Assembly: GCA_023957115.1 (NCBI GenBank)
Contig: JAMLHN010000015.1
Span: forward strand, 18,130 to 82,129
Direction: 5' to 3'
From: Thermomicrobiales bacterium
Lineage (GTDB): Bacteria; Chloroflexota; Chloroflexia; Thermomicrobiales; UBA6265
Length of the DNA stretch: 64,000 bases
Shown piece after piece: positions 60,311-64,000 of the stretch. Every line of letters starts with the position of its first letter. The stretch's first letter is position 1. The notes below the pieces were generated by a model. It made no database searches and had not been told where the DNA came from. It saw only the letters and a program-made list of their open reading frames with translations. The translations under genes and the position numbers were made by a program.

Positions 60311-62098
60311 ATGACTGACAACGGTCGTCAGGGCGCGATCACGCGTGACGTGATTCTGCACAATCCGGTAACTCGCCGCACCGTGCTCGGCGGCTCGGTT
60401 ACGGCTGGACTCGGCATTTTTGGCGGCGCTATGATGCGCGGCGGTGCGCTTGCCGCTCCGACTAGCACGAGCCGCGTTCTCCGCCAGCGTGCGCAGGATG
60501 CGGAGGCCACTCCAGCGGCACACCAGGTTCTCGTCGTTCCCGACGATGCCTCGGTTGCCAAGGTGCTCGATTTCTATGTCCGGGTCTACGAGCGCCCATC
60601 CGATGCCGGGTCTGACCTCTTCAGCGAACCGCTGGTTCGCCTCAACCGGGAGTTCGAGATTCTGCCGGCATCGGCGGAGTCGTGGGAGGGCTCCGAAGAT
60701 GGGATGACCTGGACCTTCAAGATCCGCGAAGGTCTGGCCTGGAGCGATGGCAATCCGGTCACGGCCAACGACTGGGTGGCGACGTTCCAGAATTCCGCCA
60801 ATCCGGAGGAAGCCTGGGACTTCACCTGGTATTTCCAGGGTGTGATCAAGAACTGGTCCGAAGCACTCGAAGGTACGGTCGGGGTCGAGGAGATCGGGGT
60901 GCACGTTGGTGCGAACGAGTATGAGCTGGTCTTTGAGACCGTTGCCCCGGCACCCTACCTTCCGGCCATGCTGCTCTATTCCAACCCACTTTCGGCGGCC
61001 GGGCTGGCGGCAAACGGATCGCTGTACAACACCGATCCGGCGACGGCCATCTCCGCTGGACCATACATCTTGTCGGAGTGGGTTCCGGATCAGCAGATCA
61101 CGTATGTGCGCAATGAGGCCTACACCGGTACCTTGCCGGGACTGGTCGACGAGATTCGCATCAAGCTGTCCAGCAAGGACAATTTCTTCGCTATGTACCA
61201 GGCGGACGAGATCGACTTCATGCGCAACCCGGCTCCGGCCGCGTTGACGATCATGCAGAATGATGAAGCCACCGCCGCCGAGATCCACTCTGGCGTGGGT
61301 GACTTCCCGACCTATTATGTCTTCTTCGATGTCACACAGGCGCCGTTCGACGATCTCAAGGTCCGCCAGGCGTGGAGCCACGCCATCGATCGCGATGCCA
61401 TCCAGGCGAGCATCCTTGGCCCCAATGGCGTGCCGGCCTATTCCTGGTTGGCGCCGGGTTTCCCGGCCAACAACACCGAGGGGTTGAAGGAGATCCAGGC
61501 GTTCGATCCGGAGCTGGCGAAGTCGCTGCTGGCCGAAGCCGGATACCCGGACGGGGATGGGTTCCCGACGCAGGAGCTTCTGCTTCGCGCGCCAACCCCG
61601 CTCGAAGAGACGGTCAGTCAGGCAATTGCCGCGATGATCAAGGAAAACCTGAACATCGATGTGGAGGTCGTCAGCCAGGATTCGCAAGGATTTATGGCCG
61701 CCTTGACCGCCAAGCCGACGCAGATTCCGCTCGGCTTCGTGCGCTACGGGATGGACTTCTTCGATCCGTTCAATATGCTCAGTGTCTGGCTTTCGGGTGG
61801 ACGTCACTCGTGGGAGAACGCCGACTTCGATACCGCGGTACGCGCCGCTGCCGAGTTCCTGGGAGACACCGAAGAGCGTATCGAGATGTTCAAGGACGCC
61901 GAGCGCATCCTGGTCGAGGATGTTCCGGCCGTCTTCATCTACCACGGGACCGAGGTGCAGTTCATCAAACCGTGGGTTGCGGGCGAGTTCAAGGAGCCTG
62001 ATTCCAACGGTATTGCCGCCATGCACTGGCCGAACTTTGCGACCATGAGCACGGTTCCGGCCGAGCTCTTCATCGCCGAAGGCGGCCCGGAGCGGTAG
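60311..62098 (+). CDS. Dpp/Opp-family substrate-binding protein, copy 2
   Basis: A 595-residue paralogue of copy 1, from ATG 60311 with AAGGAG six bases upstream. Tat signal: TRRTVLGGSVTAGLGIFGGA. Corresponding blocks are nearly identical to copy 1 (DWVATFQNSANPEEAWDFTW, VRQAWSHAIDRDAIQASILG, PAYSWLAPGFPANNTEGLKE, RYGMDFFDPFNMLSVWLSGG). Divergence between copies is modest along the mature protein, so the duplication is fairly old but under constraint, or the copies bind related ligands. A GH1 glycosidase follows, so glycoside binding is likely. Confidence 0.94.
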   Translation: MTDNGRQGAITRDVILHNPVTRRTVLGGSVTAGLGIFGGAMMRGGALAAPTSTSRVLRQRAQDAEATPAAHQVLVVPDDASVAKVLDFYVRVYERPSDAGSDLFSEPLVRLNREFEILPASAESWEGSEDGMTWTFKIREGLAWSDGNPVTANDWVATFQNSANPEEAWDFTWYFQGVIKNWSEALEGTVGVEEIGVHVGANEYELVFETVAPAPYLPAMLLYSNPLSAAGLAANGSLYNTDPATAISAGPYILSEWVPDQQITYVRNEAYTGTLPGLVDEIRIKLSSKDNFFAMYQADEIDFMRNPAPAALTIMQNDEATAAEIHSGVGDFPTYYVFFDVTQAPFDDLKVRQAWSHAIDRDAIQASILGPNGVPAYSWLAPGFPANNTEGLKEIQAFDPELAKSLLAEAGYPDGDGFPTQELLLRAPTPLEETVSQAIAAMIKENLNIDVEVVSQDSQGFMAALTAKPTQIPLGFVRYGMDFFDPFNMLSVWLSGGRHSWENADFDTAVRAAAEFLGDTEERIEMFKDAERILVEDVPAVFIYHGTEVQFIKPWVAGEFKEPDSNGIAAMHWPNFATMSTVPAELFIAEGGPER

Positions 62099-62170
62099 CA
62101 CGAAGCAGGCAGCAGCCAGCACGCGGCACGCAGAACGAAGCCGCCGGCGGTCGGCAAGATCATGCGAAGG

Positions 62171-62200
62171 CAGGAGGGCGCTATGGCGTCCTCCTGTTTG
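62171..62200 (+). terminator. Terminator after binding-protein copy 2
   Basis: CAGGAGGGCGC (62171-62181) pairs with GCGTCCTCCTG (62186-62196) with one mismatch and is followed by TTTG. It resembles the terminator after copy 1 (CAGGAGGG/CCTCCTG), consistent with duplication of gene plus terminator. Confidence 0.75.
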
Positions 62201-62262
62201 TATGTGGGGCGGCTTGCTGTGCCATGAATGGCTCATACAGAACCTGGGTGACGACAAAGGGT

Positions 62263-62287
62263 TAGCCCAGCGTTTCAACGTTGGGAA
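62263..62287 (+). repeat. Third copy of the REP core
   Basis: TAGCCCAGCGTTTCAACG followed by TTGGGAA, matching 7498-7522 almost exactly. Confidence 0.7.
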
Positions 62288-62401
62288 ACGGGGATATGCG
62301 ATCGTGCCTTCTTCGCTGCGCTTCGGTCGGGACGACGGGCTCCTTCTGCCTGCTGCCTGCTGCGTGCCGCCTGCTATGCTGCTCGGCAAGGAGGGACTGC
62401 A

Positions 62402-63751
62402 TTGGCGGGTGAAGTGTTCCCGGACGATTTTGTTTGGGGAGCGGCGACGGCGTCGTATCAGATCGAGGGGGCGGTCCGCGAGGATGGGCGTGGGTCGTCG
62501 ATCTGGGATGTCTTTTCGCATACCCCGGGCAAGGTGGCGAACGGAGACACCGGCGATTTTGCCTGCGATCACTATCATCGCTGGCGTGACGATGTCGGGC
62601 TCATGCGCGATATTGCGTTGCCCAACTACCGGTTCTCGCTGTCGTGGCCGCGGATTCTGCCGCTGGGGACGGGGCGGATCGAGCAGAAGGGGCTCGATTT
62701 CTACGACCGGTTGATCGAGGAATTGCTGGAGAACGGCATCGAGCCCTGGGTGACGCTGCATCATTGGGATCTGCCGTCGGCGCTCTACGACCAGGGCGGC
62801 TGGGTGAACCGCGATACCTGCGCGGCGTTCGTGGAATTCACCGATATCGTCACCCGGCGGTATGGCGACCGGGTCAAGCACTGGATCACACTCAACGAAC
62901 CGTGGTGCAGTGCCTTTTTGGGATATGTGCACGGGATTCATGCGCCCGGGCACACGAACCTGAAGGAGGGGCTTCAGGTGATGCATCACCTGCTGCTGGC
63001 GCACGGTCTGGCGATGCCCGTGATCCGTGCCAATGTGCCGGATGCCGATGCCGGAATCTGTCTCAACCCGACCACGTTCTATCCCTACGGCGACAGCCAG
63101 GAGGATCTGGACGCGGCAATTCGCGAGGACGGGTTGCGCAATCGGGTTTGGCTCGATCCGCTGGCGGCCCGTGGGTATCCGGATGACATGGTCGATCTCT
63201 TTCGCGAGATCTGGCCGGAGGTCGGACCGGATGACCTGGAGATCATCGCCACGCCGTCGGACTTCATCGGGGTCAACTTTTACAACCCAACCTATGTCGA
63301 AGCCGGAAACGAGCCTCCCCTCTTCTCCCGCAAGATCGATCCGCCCAATCTGCCGCGGACCGATATGGGCTGGATCGTCGAGCCGTCTGCACTCACCGAT
63401 CTGGTGACCCGGATCCATACCGACTACGGCGAAATCTGGACGAAGCAGTACATCTTCGAAAACGGCGCGGCCTACGACGACCGGCTCGTGCACGGCAAGG
63501 TGGATGACCGACAACGCGCCCGATACATCCACGATCATCTCGCGGCACTCTACAAGGCAATCGATGACGGCGTACCGGTCAAGGGATATTTCGTCTGGTC
63601 GCTGATGGACAACTTCGAATGGGCCGAAGGGTATGCACGGCGATTCGGTTTGATTTATGTCGACTACAAAACGCAGCAGCGAACGATCAAACGCTCGGGT
63701 CGCTGGTACGCGGAGGTCGTATCGGGGAATGAGCTGATCGCGCCGGACTGA
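62402..63751 (+). CDS. bglA: GH1 beta-glucosidase
   Basis: A 449-residue family GH1 glycosidase. The start is TTG 62402 with AAGGAGG eight bases upstream. The signature FPDDFVWGAATASYQIEGAV opens the barrel. Acid/base Glu lies in TLNEPWC, the nucleophile Glu in YIFENGAAYDD, and HHWDLPSAL, VNFYNP and WSLMDNFEWAEGY are family motifs for the -1 site. No signal peptide, so it is cytoplasmic. It probably splits cellobiose or other beta-glucosides imported by the upstream Dpp-type system. Gene symbol is by family, not by proof of substrate. Confidence 0.95.
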   Translation: MAGEVFPDDFVWGAATASYQIEGAVREDGRGSSIWDVFSHTPGKVANGDTGDFACDHYHRWRDDVGLMRDIALPNYRFSLSWPRILPLGTGRIEQKGLDFYDRLIEELLENGIEPWVTLHHWDLPSALYDQGGWVNRDTCAAFVEFTDIVTRRYGDRVKHWITLNEPWCSAFLGYVHGIHAPGHTNLKEGLQVMHHLLLAHGLAMPVIRANVPDADAGICLNPTTFYPYGDSQEDLDAAIREDGLRNRVWLDPLAARGYPDDMVDLFREIWPEVGPDDLEIIATPSDFIGVNFYNPTYVEAGNEPPLFSRKIDPPNLPRTDMGWIVEPSALTDLVTRIHTDYGEIWTKQYIFENGAAYDDRLVHGKVDDRQRARYIHDHLAALYKAIDDGVPVKGYFVWSLMDNFEWAEGYARRFGLIYVDYKTQQRTIKRSGRWYAEVVSGNELIAPD

Positions 63752-63875
63752 GATGAGGAGTTAGGAGCTAGGTTGGGGAGTTAGAGCGAACAGGCAAAGT
63801 CCTCGTCTCCGGGCTCCGGATATCGGCTGCAAGCCATCGTTCCCAACTCCTAACTCCCAGCTCCTAACTCCTCTA
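63752..63875. repeat. Inverted pair of family A word repeats
   Basis: Left arm (63754-63786) is GAGGAGTTAGGAGCTAGGTT then GGGGAGTTAG. Right arm (63839-63875) is GTTCCCAACTCCTAACTCCC, AGCTCCTAACTCCTCT. A loop of about 52 bp separates them. The right arm is coding on the minus strand for the C-terminal ELGAGS of the next gene. Confidence 0.65.
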
Positions 63876-64000
63876 CGAGGTCTGCTGCGATCAAGGGTTG
63901 GCAGACTTCGACGTCGAGCTGGTTGTCAAAACATTGCGTTCCGTAGAGCGTGCCGTAGACGGTAACCGTGTCGCCGATGGCGAGCTCGGTGGCGTCGCCG
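63850..64000 (-). CDS. OB-fold-like protein (C-terminal fragment)
   Basis: Only the last 49 codons are in the window; the start lies beyond 64000. The sequence reads GDATELAIGDTVTVYGTLYG then TQCFDNQLDVEVCQPLIAAD, a strand pattern like the single-stranded nucleic-acid-binding OB fold seen in small exported or membrane proteins (GDTVTVxGxL). The final residues ELGAGS and TAG come from a family A repeat. Confidence 0.55.
   Translation of the reverse strand, partial: GDATELAIGDTVTVYGTLYGTQCFDNQLDVEVCQPLIAADLVEELGAGS

Larger units (their letters stand above)
62096..62388. repeat. Inverted family B repeats after copy 2, with terminator and REP core
   Basis: Left arm (62096-62140) begins with the TAG stop: TAGCACGAAGCAGGCAGCAG then CCAGCACGCGGCACGCAG. 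Right arm (62343-62385) is CTTCTGCCTGCTGCCTGCTG then CGTGCCGCCTGCT. The REP core (62263-62287) and the CTTCGCTGCGCTTCGG word (62311-62326) lie within. This 293-bp block is the only sequence between copy 2 and the GH1 gene. Confidence 0.65.

Noticed and set aside
59966..63538. A 1190-codon open frame on the minus strand across binding-protein copy 2 and GH1
   Set aside because: It is antisense to two strongly supported genes and its sequence has no family pattern. Open antisense frames arise from the GC-rich codon usage.

Overview
The window looks like a chromosomal segment of a high-GC member of the Chloroflexota, most like a Thermomicrobia/Sphaerobacter-type bacterium. Reasons: GC-rich coding with frequent GTG/TTG starts after clear Shine-Dalgarno sequences, many Tat-type (RR) signal peptides on binding proteins, an AfsR/LuxR-type large ATPase regulator, Uma2 proteins, an LPxTG-like surface protein and an M23 hydrolase with SH3 repeats (a monoderm-style envelope), and a tig-clpP-clpX block. 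The taxonomic call is inference from gene content, not a search. No rRNA, tRNA or CRISPR was found.

Layout. 1-2009: 3' part of a large NB-ARC/TPR ATPase regulator. 2147-7313: two divergent units, each pairing a PLP decarboxylase with a transporter: an Orn/Lys/Arg-type decarboxylase with a four-helix membrane protein on the minus strand, and a group II decarboxylase with an MFS exporter on the plus strand. 7314-11894: DinB-like protein, membrane protein, a frameshifted SDR, a TIM-barrel protein and a Uma2 protein. 11987-15144: minus-strand SelA-like / RidA / amidohydrolase / Rieske cluster. 15240-16135: RelE toxin with two Phd/YefM antitoxins behind TTGTAC-rich operators. 16196-18051: an AXE1 esterase overlapping a paralogue that has lost the nucleophile serine. 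18121-23611: acetamidase/formamidase and a minus operon of DSD1-like PLP enzyme, PanE, Tat-exported serine hydrolase and a small membrane protein. 23762-29754: two large exported proteins, one a modular cell-surface protein with an LPSTG tail. 30096-35071: MalT-like LuxR regulator, molybdopterin-binding protein, decayed IS630 element and a palindromic repeat. 35366-37645: copper-type unit (DUF4396, multicopper oxidase). 37819-43670: YCII protein, clpX, clpP, tig, pentapeptide protein, second Uma2 protein. 44158-48599: SH3/M23 hydrolase, a multiply frameshifted membrane gene, an AIM24-family protein and a DUF2834 protein. 48451-51738: cupredoxin / response regulator / histidine kinase operon and a dual-specificity phosphatase. 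51860-55649: sugar ABC transporter (binding protein, MalF and MalG types) interrupted by a perfect palindrome and an orphan gene. 56065-63751: Dpp-type permease pair, two tandem near-identical binding proteins and a GH1 beta-glucosidase. 63850-64000: end of an OB-fold-like gene.

Together the genes suggest a heterotroph that imports oligosaccharides or glycosides (CUT1-like and Dpp-like ABC systems without ATPases in the window, GH1, AXE1), metabolises amino acids with many PLP enzymes, and protects an envelope with copper oxidases and cell-wall proteins. A striking non-coding feature is a set of degenerate repeat words (GGAGTTAGGAGCTGGG-like, GCAGGCAGCACGCGG/CAGCAGTCAG-like and GGTCCTGAGTCCTGAG-like). 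They sit directly after stop codons, often as inverted pairs flanking the intergenic region, and sometimes supply the stop codon itself.
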